Source: Candidatus Sphingomonas colombiensis (lineage in GTDB: Bacteria; Pseudomonadota; Alphaproteobacteria; Sphingomonadales; Sphingomonadaceae). From it: DNA of 64,000 nucleotides. Under the pieces are notes generated by a model. That model was not told the DNA's origin. It saw only the letters and a program-made list of their open reading frames with translations, and did no database searches. Shown in pieces: positions 50,885 through 57,108 of this stretch; the first letter of the stretch is position 1; each line of letters begins with the position of its first letter. The DNA lies in NCBI GenBank assembly GCA_029202845.1, contig CP119315.1:3379001-3443000 (forward strand), written 5' to 3'. A program made the position numbers and the translations under genes.

Positions 50885-52560
50885 GCTGCCACCTCGACCA
50901 CTTCGATCGTCGCGACGAACAACTTCGCCCGCGCATCGTCACGGCTCGCACTGCCCCAATGCGCCAGTGCCCGTTTCGCCGTCCACGGACCGCGACAGCC
51001 GGCAAGGTACTGCCCGGTATCCGTCTGGATCAGCGCGTATACACCGTCGCTCGCAATCGCACGGTAGCGGGTAGCTTCGCCGGCTTTACTCCACCACGCG
51101 GTGGGGAATTGGAGACTGGTTTTACCGCTCAGGTCGAGCGAGCCGTGGATGGTGAGGCCCTCGGGCAGCGCGGTGATCTGCGTGCCGCTCAGGTAGAGCG
51201 AGCCGTGGACGGTGAGGCCCTCGGGCAGCGCGGTGATCTGCGTGCCGCTCAGGTCGAGCGAGCCGTGGATGGTGAGGCCCTCGGGCAGCGCGGTGATCTG
51301 CGTGCCGCTCAGGTCGAGCGAGCCGTGGATGGTGAGGCCCTCGGGCAGCGCGGTGATCTGCGTGCCGCTCAGGTAGAGCGAGCCGTGGACGGTGAGGCCC
51401 TCGGGCAGCGCGGTGATCTGCGTGCCGCTCAGGTAGAGCGAGCCGTGGACGGTGAGGCCCTCGGGCAGCGCGGTGATCTGCGTGCCGCTCAGGTAGAGCG
51501 AGCCGTGGACGGTGAGGCCCTCGGGCAGCGCGGTGATCTGCGTGCCGCGCAGGTCGAGCGAGCCGTGGATGGTGAGGCCCTCGGGCAGCGCGGTGATCTG
51601 CGTGCCGCTCAGGTAGAGCGAGCCGTGGACGGTGAGGCCCTCGGGCAGCGCGGTGATCTGCGTGCCGCTCAGGTAGAGCGAGCCGTGGACGGTGAGGCCC
51701 TCGGGCAGCGCGGTGATCTGCGTGCCGCTCAGGTAGAGCGAGCCGTGGATGGTGAGGCCCTCGGGCAGCGCGGTGATCTGCGTGCCGCGCAGGTCGAGCG
51801 AGCCGTGGATGGTGAGGCCCTCGGGCAGCGCGGTGATCTGCGTGCCGCTCAGGTAGAGCGAGCCGTGGACGGTGAGGCCCTCGGGCAGCGCGGTGATCTG
51901 CGTGCCGCTCAGGTAGAGCGAGCCGTGGACGGTGAGGCCCTCGGGCAGCGCGGTGATCTGCGTGCCGCTCAGGTAGAGCGAGCCGTGGACGGTGAGGCCC
52001 TCGGGCAGCGCGGTGATCTGCGTGCCGCTCAGGTAGAGCGAGCCGTGGACGGTGAGGCCCTCGGGCAGCGCGGTGATCTGCGTGCCGCTCAGGTAGAGCG
52101 AGCCGTGGACGGTGAGGCCCTCGGGCAGCGCGGTGATCTGCGTGCCGCTCAGGTAGAGCGAGCCGTGGACGGTGAGGCCCTCGGGCAGCGCGGTGATCTG
52201 CGTGCCGCGCAGGTCGAGCGAGCCGTGGATGGTGAGGCCCTCGGGCAGCGCGGTGATCTGCGTGCCGCTCAGGTAGAGCGAGCCGTGGACGGTGAGGCCC
52301 TCGGGCAGCGCGGTGATCTGCGTGCCGCTCAGGTAGAGCGAGCCGTGGACGGTGAGGCCCTCGGGCAGCGCGGTGATCTGCGTGCCGCTCAGGTAGAGCG
52401 AGCCGTGGATGGTGAGGCCCTCGGGCAGCGCGGTGATCTGCGTGCCGCGCAGGTCGAGCGAGCCTTTTACCACCGCATTCGCGGGAAGCTCGCCCTTGAG
52501 CGCAAGCCGTTCGGCGCGGGCGGGCGTGTATTCGTTTGCGGTGTCGGGTGCGGTTGCCAT
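50881..52560 (-). CDS. Leucine-rich-repeat-like phage protein with 22 near-identical 20-residue repeats
   Basis: 559 residues. A short N-terminal part (about 35 residues, helical) is followed by about 22 tandem 20-residue units of the pattern TALPEGLTxHGSLxLxGTQI, matching the short bacterial LPX-type leucine-rich repeat (LxLxxTxIxxLPxxL). A unique C-terminal domain of about 90 residues follows (WWSKAGEATRYRAIASDG, GQYLAGCRGPWT). The repeats should stack into a curved or solenoid surface, probably for protein binding. This frame is chosen over the two other open frames across the array because only it has sensible unique ends, a promoter, and overlap with the next gene. It is the first gene of the leftward operon. 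Confidence 0.85.
   Translation of the reverse strand: MATAPDTANEYTPARAERLALKGELPANAVVKGSLDLRGTQITALPEGLTIHGSLYLSGTQITALPEGLTVHGSLYLSGTQITALPEGLTVHGSLYLSGTQITALPEGLTIHGSLDLRGTQITALPEGLTVHGSLYLSGTQITALPEGLTVHGSLYLSGTQITALPEGLTVHGSLYLSGTQITALPEGLTVHGSLYLSGTQITALPEGLTVHGSLYLSGTQITALPEGLTVHGSLYLSGTQITALPEGLTIHGSLDLRGTQITALPEGLTIHGSLYLSGTQITALPEGLTVHGSLYLSGTQITALPEGLTVHGSLYLSGTQITALPEGLTIHGSLDLRGTQITALPEGLTVHGSLYLSGTQITALPEGLTVHGSLYLSGTQITALPEGLTVHGSLYLSGTQITALPEGLTIHGSLDLSGTQITALPEGLTIHGSLDLSGTQITALPEGLTVHGSLYLSGTQITALPEGLTIHGSLDLSGKTSLQFPTAWWSKAGEATRYRAIASDGVYALIQTDTGQYLAGCRGPWTAKRALAHWGSASRDDARAKLFVATIEVVEVAA
51121..52464 (-). repeat. 60-bp tandem repeat array, about 22.4 copies
   Basis: Every unit is exactly 60 bases with no insertions or deletions. 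Among the 22 full units only three positions vary, each a single-base replacement change: GTC/ATC (Val/Ile), TAC/GAC (Tyr/Asp) and AGC/CGC (Ser/Arg). In + strand order the unit types are IDS, VYS, IDS, IDS, VYS x3, IDR, VYS x2, IYS, IDR, VYS x6, IDR, VYS x2, IYS, then a partial DR unit. The block IDR-VYS-VYS-IYS-IDR occurs twice, 660 bases (11 units) apart. Confidence 0.97.
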
Positions 52561-52588
52561 CGGGCGTCCTCATCGGTTGATGAGGGCG

Positions 52589-52616
52589 ACAATACACCAA
52601 CGGTTTATATCGTCAA
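52589..52616 (-). promoter_or_regulatory. Leftward early promoter (PL-like)
   Basis: On the minus strand TTGACG (complement of 52611-52616) and TATTGT (complement of 52589-52594) are 16 bases apart, with the start codon of the repeat gene about 22 bases past the expected transcription start. Both boxes are overlapped by repressor operator-like sites. Confidence 0.7.
52593..52607. promoter_or_regulatory. Operator-like site OL1
   Basis: TACACC-AAC-GGTTTA: the 15-base dyad TACACC-N3-GGTGTA with one mismatch, covering the -10 box of the leftward promoter. Its centre is 22 bases (two helical turns) from OL2, suited to cooperative repressor binding. Confidence 0.65.
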
Positions 52617-52629
52617 CACCGGTGGTGTA
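52615..52629. promoter_or_regulatory. Operator-like site OL2
   Basis: AACACC-GGT-GGTGTA: one mismatch from the dyad consensus, overlapping the -35 box of the leftward promoter. Confidence 0.65.
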
Positions 52630-52738
52630 TTTTTTTAAGCGAGACGATTTCGCTTTCCTACCCGTCGGACGGTATGCTTAATATTGTTGCTATTATGTTC
52701 GACGGGTGGGGCAGAGTAAGTGGATACGGAAGATATAA

Positions 52739-53182
52739 TCAGTTTGGCTTTGACCCGACTTGTGAGTGCCAAGCAGTTTGCGCCGCCATCCGAGAGCGCA
52801 GCAGAGCGTCGCCTTCGTTTGGAAGCGCTATCAGGATCCGTAGAGCTTCTTGAACGGCATCGGAAATCAATGCGACCCGATCGGCCGACAAACCTTCCAA
52901 CTCAAGCAACCTGTTCACAATCGGCGTTATTTCAACAGGGCCGCTATCACTAAGCCCTAGCAGGTAGTCGGTCGATACGCCGGTCGCTTGTGCCAGGCGA
53001 ACGAGCGTTTCAACGTCCGGCAACGTCCCGCGTTGAAGGTAGTTGCTTAGGCGCTGGGGCGTGATCCCCGCGCGTCGGGCCACTTCGACCTGGCGGGCGC
53101 CAGTGCGCGTGACCGCCTCTCTCAATCTATCGCGAATATCCAGCATCCCTTCTAGGGAGACGGTGTCATCTTGTATTGCCAT
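52739..53182 (-). CDS. Phage repressor (XRE/CI-like)
   Basis: 147 residues. An N-terminal helix-turn-helix (QVEVARRAGITPQRLSNYLQ, about residues 30-50, then DVETLVRLAQATGVSTDYLL) precedes a short C-terminal helical region. It lacks the self-cleaving LexA-like domain of lambda CI, so induction may use another route. Position between leftward and rightward promoters, with operators on both sides, marks it as the lysogeny repressor. I chose ATG 53182 because the helix-turn-helix follows at a normal distance. A TATTAT box ends 3 bases before this ATG, so the message may be nearly leaderless. Confidence 0.82.
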   Translation of the reverse strand: MAIQDDTVSLEGMLDIRDRLREAVTRTGARQVEVARRAGITPQRLSNYLQRGTLPDVETLVRLAQATGVSTDYLLGLSDSGPVEITPIVNRLLELEGLSADRVALISDAVQEALRILIALPNEGDALLRSRMAAQTAWHSQVGSKPN

Positions 53183-53204
53183 AAATAATAGGCCTTGAAG
53201 AATA

Positions 53205-53219
53205 TACACCCCCGGTGTA
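53205..53219. promoter_or_regulatory. Operator-like site OR
   Basis: TACACC-CCC-GGTGTA: a perfect 15-base dyad between the repressor start (53182) and the Cro-like gene (53231). It would control the rightward promoter and the repressor's own promoter. TTGAAG at 53195-53200 is a possible rightward -35 box, making the operator lie in the spacer. Confidence 0.7.
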
Positions 53220-53230
53220 CGCCATGACGC

Positions 53231-53452
53231 ATGAGCATGCGACATGATGATAGTGCGCTGATCGATGCCATCGACCCAGCCATTTTGCGAACAAATTTCG
53301 ACCTCACGCCCCAGCGTCTGCACAACTGGCGCACGCGCGGCATCCCCGGTGAGTACCGCGCCGCCTGCGCGCAGCTCGCCATGCTTCACGGGGTCGCCGT
53401 TCCGGCTGGGTTTCTCACGCCTCGCGCCCGCAAGTTGGGGGCCGCCGCATGA
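53231..53452 (+). CDS. Cro/YdaS-like phage regulator
   Basis: 73 residues. A helix-turn-helix near the middle (LRTNFDLTPQRLHNWRTRGI, then PGEYRAACAQLAMLHGV) matches the Cro/YdaS-type phage antirepressors encoded opposite the repressor. First gene rightward from the OR site. Probably drives the lytic choice by binding the same operators. Confidence 0.8.
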   Translation: MSMRHDDSALIDAIDPAILRTNFDLTPQRLHNWRTRGIPGEYRAACAQLAMLHGVAVPAGFLTPRARKLGAAA

Positions 53453-53688
53453 CCCCGCGCTACACCAGCACGGGGAAGCAAGTCCTCTGCGACGGCGCGC
53501 ATTTCGCCGACGCGCGCGATCCTGACGCAGCGGCGGAGATTGTGGGGGCGATGGAGGCCATCCCCTTCACCGCGTCCGATCAGGCGGAGGCTATCCGCTG
53601 CTACGTGGCGTCGCGGGCAGACCCGGAGCAAACATCCCTTCCGCCTCATGAAGCGCAATCTGGAGGATGTGATGAGCGTCCTCGCTAG
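53449..53688 (+). CDS. Hypothetical phage protein
   Basis: 79 residues (MTPRYTSTGKQVLCDGAHFA; then AAAEIVGAMEAIPF). Its start overlaps the Cro-like stop (ATGA). The last roughly 30 codons overlap tail-to-tail with the opposite-strand gene at 53591. The N-terminal part looks genuine; the tail is low quality. Function unknown. Confidence 0.65.
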   Translation: MTPRYTSTGKQVLCDGAHFADARDPDAAAEIVGAMEAIPFTASDQAEAIRCYVASRADPEQTSLPPHEAQSGGCDERPR

Positions 53689-53860
53689 CCCCCGGCACGG
53701 CATATATGCCCTCGAGCGCGGAGCACACCATTTCGCGTCGCTCGCGCATGAGGGTGTTCGTGTTGAACACGGCCACGATGATCGCGCGCAGGGCGACGCT
53801 CTGGGCGAGGTTCTGCGCTTCGAGGGTGGCGATTCGCTGCTCAAGGGTTCGTCGATCCAT
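53591..53860 (-). CDS. Opposite-strand small phage protein
   Basis: 89 residues (MDRRTLEQRIATLEAQNLAQ, then AIIVAVFNTNTLMRERREMV and AHHILQIALHEAEGMF). Amino-acid composition, hydrophobic periodicity and G/C at third codon positions are better than for the rightward frames over the same bases. Longer minus-strand starts are Arg-rich and unlikely. It runs against the rightward operon. Weak ribosome site. No family recognised. Confidence 0.55.
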   Translation of the reverse strand: MDRRTLEQRIATLEAQNLAQSVALRAIIVAVFNTNTLMRERREMVCSALEGIYAVPGASEDAHHILQIALHEAEGMFAPGLPATPRSSG

Positions 53861-53952
53861 CCCGCCAGCCTGACGCGCTGCGCCCCCTGCGGCAAGCCCG
53901 TCTGCGGCTGCCCTGACGCGGTGTTCGCGGGCGTGATGCCGGGGCGGCGCGC

Positions 53953-54066
53953 ATGAGTGGCGCCCTCGTCTCGATCGTCGCCGTCGTCGCCTACGTCGCG
54001 ATCGTCGGCCTGATCTGCCGCTTCTTCTACGCGTCGCGTGGTCACGACGACGAGCCCGGCATCTGA
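53953..54066 (+). CDS. Very small phage membrane protein
   Basis: 37 residues with one membrane segment (LVSIVAVVAYVAIVGLICRF) and a charged C-terminal tail (GHDDEPGI). The ATG overlaps a TGA of an upstream rightward frame (ATGA). Position in the early region and a single helix are consistent with a small phage effector; function unknown. Confidence 0.6.
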   Translation: MSGALVSIVAVVAYVAIVGLICRFFYASRGHDDEPGI

Positions 54067-54266
54067 TGGCCTTCGCGCTCTCCCCATTCGATCTCCCTGC
54101 CGGCGATAGCGATGCCGCTGGCACCACTGGCGGCCGGGGTCCGGTCCAGTTCTCCGGCCGCCATTTTGTCCACCGCGATACGCAGTCCATCGAGCGCGGC
54201 CGCGAGCGCGCAGCAGAACACGATGGGCTGGCCGTTTCCTCCTTCCACAGCGTCGAGGTAGATCAT
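54042..54266 (-). CDS. Opposite-strand small phage protein
   Basis: 74 residues (MIYLDAVEGGNGQPIVFCCA, then LAAALDGLRIAVDKMAAGEL). Composition and codon use favour this over the rightward frame. Its start overlaps the start of the rightward gene at 54265 head-to-head (CAT over ATG), so only one can be translated from a given transcript. No clear ribosome site. Confidence 0.5.
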   Translation of the reverse strand: MIYLDAVEGGNGQPIVFCCALAAALDGLRIAVDKMAAGELDRTPAASGASGIAIAGREIEWGEREGHQMPGSSS

Positions 54267-54714
54267 GTCCGATAGGCTAATCGTCCGTCCAGCACGGTTA
54301 ACTTCCGCTTCTAAGCTTATCGACACGCTCGCCGAGAGCCTGTCGGAGATCAAGGAGCAGGACGAGCTGACCGACGCCGATCTCGGCGGGGCACTCGGCA
54401 AAGGCGCGGATCAGGGCGCGAAATACCGCACCGGCCTGGCGGAGATGGGCCTCGTCGCCTTTCTGCGCGGCTGCGAGCGCTGGAACGGCCGGTTCGCCAA
54501 CGATGTGCTCGCGCTGATCGGCGTCAAGCTGGTCCCCATCCATGCCGGCGAGGCCAATGGTCAATCGCTGCAAACGCGCCTCGCCAAGCTGATGCTTGAG
54601 GTGTCGGTGGCCATGGAGGACGGAATTCTCACCGAACTCGAGATTCACCGGATGCAGCGCTCGCTGGTCGAGGCTGGTGAAGCGATCGACGCGCTTCGGG
54701 AGAATGTGGCATGA
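54265..54714 (+). CDS. Hypothetical phage early protein
   Basis: 149 residues with a good GAGGT ribosome site. Helical, with LTDADLGGALGKGADQGAKY, a possible helix-turn-helix-like turn, and the C-terminal segment LTELEIHRMQRSLVEAGEAI. Function unknown. It overlaps the methyltransferase start by four bases. Confidence 0.8.
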   Translation: MSDRLIVRPARLTSASKLIDTLAESLSEIKEQDELTDADLGGALGKGADQGAKYRTGLAEMGLVAFLRGCERWNGRFANDVLALIGVKLVPIHAGEANGQSLQTRLAKLMLEVSVAMEDGILTELEIHRMQRSLVEAGEAIDALRENVA

Positions 54715-55355
54715 GCCAGAACCGCTCCACCGCCGTCATGCAGCGCCGCGCTGAGCCGCACGATTCGCTCGACGATTTCCCAACGCCACCATGGGCCACA
54801 CGAGCGCTGTGCGAGTTCCTTCGTGACGAGGATCTTGTGCGCCCCGGCATGTCGTGCCGGGAGCCCGCTGCCAATCGCGGTCATATGGTCGCGCCGCTCT
54901 GCGAAACCTTCGACGAAGTCGACCCGAGCGACGCCTACGACTACGGCGTCGGTTTCCCCGTCCGCGATTATCTGTTCGGCCCGCTACCCGAAACTGTCGA
55001 TTGGACGATTACCAATCCGCCGTTCCGTCTCGCTGAGCAGTTCATAGAACGGGCGCTCGCGAGCAGCAGGATCGGCGTCGCTATGATTGTGCGGGCTGCC
55101 TTCTTGGAGGGCGTCGGGCGGTTCAATCGCCTGTTCTCGGCTCACCAGCCAACGCACGTGCTTCAGTTCACCGAGCGCGTCGTGATGCACAAGGGCAAGC
55201 TCTCGGCGACCGGCTCCACCGCGACGGCCTATTGCTGGATCATCTGGCGTCCCTCGTCGGTCGGCACGATGGCACGACCATCGGCGCGATTAGGTTGGAT
55301 CGCGCCCTGCCGGAAGCGGCTTGAGCGGGCCGCCGATTACGAGGTGGCCGCATGA
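54711..55355 (+). CDS. Phage adenine-type DNA methyltransferase-like protein
   Basis: 214 residues. DDFPTPPWATRALCEF at the start and the catalytic-type T-N102-P-P-F105 motif are typical of phage N6-adenine methyltransferases. The SAM-binding motif region is CREPAANRGHM. No restriction partner is nearby. It is the second methyltransferase of this prophage. Target unknown. Confidence 0.8.
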   Translation: MSQNRSTAVMQRRAEPHDSLDDFPTPPWATRALCEFLRDEDLVRPGMSCREPAANRGHMVAPLCETFDEVDPSDAYDYGVGFPVRDYLFGPLPETVDWTITNPPFRLAEQFIERALASSRIGVAMIVRAAFLEGVGRFNRLFSAHQPTHVLQFTERVVMHKGKLSATGSTATAYCWIIWRPSSVGTMARPSARLGWIAPCRKRLERAADYEVAA

Positions 55356-55858
55356 CCGAGGCCCCGCAATACCTCGTCCGCAGCCTGTTGGAGAAGTTCG
55401 GCCCCGAAACCGTCGCGGTGCTGATCACTGAAAACGGATACGATCGCGTGCCGGTTAGCCGCTTGAAGCGCCAACGCGCCAAGATGGTAGCAGCCGGTCA
55501 GGCCAAGGTTCTGACAGGTGGCGGCGATCGTCCCTTCACGCCGCCATCTTGCAGCGAGTGCGATGGGCCGGTGGGCTCGCGCAACACGTCGGGTCGCTGC
55601 CGCGCATGTGCAAATCGCGTGACAGCCGCAGATCCATCGTTCGGTGAAAAGGTCAGCGATGGTATGGCTCGCGCTGGGCATCGGGGGACTCCGTATCGTC
55701 CCAAGAAACGGGCGCCGGCTTATCGCGGCTGTGATGGCCTGACTGAAGCCATCACCGCGCTTTACGCGCGCGTCGCTCGCGAACATTGTTGCTCGGTCGA
55801 AGCGGCTGCGCTGGTGCTGAATTATAGCCCAGCCCAGCTTGAGAAGATGGCCGCATGA
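55352..55858 (+). CDS. Phage protein with zinc-finger-like cysteines
   Basis: 168 residues. A central cysteine pattern (CSECDGPV ... CRACANR) suggests a zinc site. The N-terminal part (VRSLLEKFGPETVAVLITE) and C-terminal part (LNYSPAQLEKMAA) are helical. Function unknown. Overlaps neighbours by four bases. Confidence 0.72.
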   Translation: MTEAPQYLVRSLLEKFGPETVAVLITENGYDRVPVSRLKRQRAKMVAAGQAKVLTGGGDRPFTPPSCSECDGPVGSRNTSGRCRACANRVTAADPSFGEKVSDGMARAGHRGTPYRPKKRAPAYRGCDGLTEAITALYARVAREHCCSVEAAALVLNYSPAQLEKMAA

Positions 55859-56079
55859 GGCCGCGCTTCTCGAACGCCAGCAAGGCGGAATCCGTTCAGT
55901 CAGCGACGACGCGGCTGATCATGCTGCTCGCGAACTGTTCGGACGCGGCGCTTGCCGGGTTCACGGTCGATCATCTGGTCGCGACGCATCGGGTCGATCG
56001 AAACCGCGCGAAGTACGAGCTGACGATCGCCCGGCAGCGACGCACCGGGCAAATCTCAAACGAGGGAATCCAGTCATGA
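55855..56079 (+). CDS. Hypothetical phage protein
   Basis: 74 residues, basic (MRPRFSNASKAESVQSATTR; then TVDHLVATHRVDRNRAKYEL), helical and likely nucleic-acid binding. Overlaps its neighbours by four bases. Confidence 0.7.
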   Translation: MRPRFSNASKAESVQSATTRLIMLLANCSDAALAGFTVDHLVATHRVDRNRAKYELTIARQRRTGQISNEGIQS

Positions 56080-56330
56080 GCGATATTGTCGCCGCCGACG
56101 AATTGCGCCTGCTCGTTGAGCGCATCGAGCGCCTCGAAGAAGAGAAGAAGGCGTTCGCCGACGATCTCCGCGATGTCTATGCTGAGGCCAAGAGCCGCGG
56201 CTACGATGCCAAGACGATCCGCAAGGTTGTCGCGCGCCGGAAACTCGACCGGAACGCCGCACAAGAGGGTGACGCTCTGTTCGCCACATACTGCGCGGCG
56301 CTCGGCATGCAGTTGTCGTTCGACCTGTGA
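56076..56330 (+). CDS. GapR/DUF2312-like nucleoid protein encoded by phage
   Basis: 84 residues. The sequence starts ADELRLLVERIERLEEEKKA and carries the conserved DVYAEAKSRGYDAKTIRKVV segment of the DUF2312 family. GapR of alphaproteobacteria forms a clamp on overtwisted DNA ahead of replication and transcription. A phage copy next to its replication genes could aid replication or compete with the host protein. ATG 56076 overlaps the preceding stop. Confidence 0.9.
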   Translation: MSDIVAADELRLLVERIERLEEEKKAFADDLRDVYAEAKSRGYDAKTIRKVVARRKLDRNAAQEGDALFATYCAALGMQLSFDL

Positions 56331-56767
56331 ACGCGCTCGCTATCTTTGATGCGCTGGAAACGCCGCTCGATCCCGAGCCGCGATTTCCTGTCGAGCCGCC
56401 GGACGGTCGACGTGATGTTGCGGAACTCCCACGGCAGACCGAATTCCTACGCCTGATGCGGCTTGCTGGCCCTTCCGTCGAGGTCCGCGCCTATCCGAAC
56501 GCCGGGAAGCGTAACCCGCGCCAGGCGATCAGCGAGGGCATCAAGTCCGGTGTGTTCGATATCGCGTGCTGGTGGAACCGCGGTCATGCCATGATCGAGT
56601 TCAAGGGCTACTCCCAACGCCGGGCCGGAGAGCTCTCCGCAAACCAGATCGATTTCGGTAACTGCCTCCACGACATGGGCTTTCCCGTCGCGTGCTTCTT
56701 CACGCCTGAAGCGGCTGTCGCGTGGCTCGCGGATATCGGGGCGCCAGTGCGTCGCGTGCACGGATGA
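56327..56767 (+). CDS. VRR-NUC domain nuclease
   Basis: 146 residues. The VRR-NUC core is visible: AYPNAGKRNPRQAISEGIKS, GVFDIACWWNRGHAMIEFKG (Asp and E-x-K catalytic pattern) and LSANQIDFGNCLHDMGF. Such phage nucleases resolve branched DNA such as Holliday junctions. The start is a GTG at 56327 overlapping the previous stop (GTGA). Confidence 0.88.
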   Translation: MNALAIFDALETPLDPEPRFPVEPPDGRRDVAELPRQTEFLRLMRLAGPSVEVRAYPNAGKRNPRQAISEGIKSGVFDIACWWNRGHAMIEFKGYSQRRAGELSANQIDFGNCLHDMGFPVACFFTPEAAVAWLADIGAPVRRVHG

Positions 56768-57108
56768 ACGCCCCTGCCCGCATCACGCCGCTGCGCTTGG
56801 TCCAGCCCGACGAGACAGAGGCGGAGGCCGCATATCGTCGGTCGATCAGCATCCATTGCCCAGAGCAGGATGAGGTCACGATGGCTGCGCGCGTCGCGCT
56901 CGCGATGATGCGGGACAAAGCCGCGTTGGGCATCGCAAAGGGTGCCAAGCCGAGCGCGGCCGTGCTGCTGCATGAAGTCAACCGGATCGCGGCGATCTAC
57001 GTTTTCGCGCCCGCCAAAACGAGCGAGCTCATGCGCGTCGGTTCCGCGCTCAATTTCACGATCGAGGCCGCCCGCGCATTGGAACGGGCTGTGCCGGATG
57101 GACGATGA
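56764..57108 (+). CDS. Hypothetical phage protein
   Basis: 114 residues (MNAPARITPLRLVQPDETEA; then AARVALAMMRDKAALGIA). Its stop lies inside the ATPase start region (11-base overlap). It may be an accessory factor of the ATPase, but no domain is recognised. Confidence 0.72.
   Translation: MNAPARITPLRLVQPDETEAEAAYRRSISIHCPEQDEVTMAARVALAMMRDKAALGIAKGAKPSAAVLLHEVNRIAAIYVFAPAKTSELMRVGSALNFTIEAARALERAVPDGR

Noticed and set aside
51121..52464. CRISPR-like array
   Set aside because: The repeats are contiguous and coding, with no unique spacers between them and no cas genes nearby.
51121..52464. Diversity-generating retroelement target
   Set aside because: The changes are not concentrated at adenines against a template, and no reverse transcriptase or template repeat is visible.
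51122..52600. Second minus-strand frame across the same array (492 residues)
   Set aside because: Same reason; His/Arg/Pro-rich repeat without recognisable ends.
50857..52638. Rightward 593-residue frame across the 60-bp array
   Set aside because: A 60-base period keeps all frames open once one copy is open. This frame has an artefactual Arg/Gly/Ala repeat and no sensible ends, unlike the minus-strand LRR frame.
52720..52953. Small rightward frame overlapping the repressor 3' end
   Set aside because: Antisense to the repressor's conserved region and lacks a ribosome site.
53672..53956. Rightward frame of 94 residues with a good GGAGG site
   Set aside because: It has a strong ribosome-site-like sequence and ends in ATGA with the small membrane gene, but its composition (His/Gly/Arg-rich) is that of a shadow of the minus-strand gene at 53591. 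I could not decide firmly, so it is recorded here.
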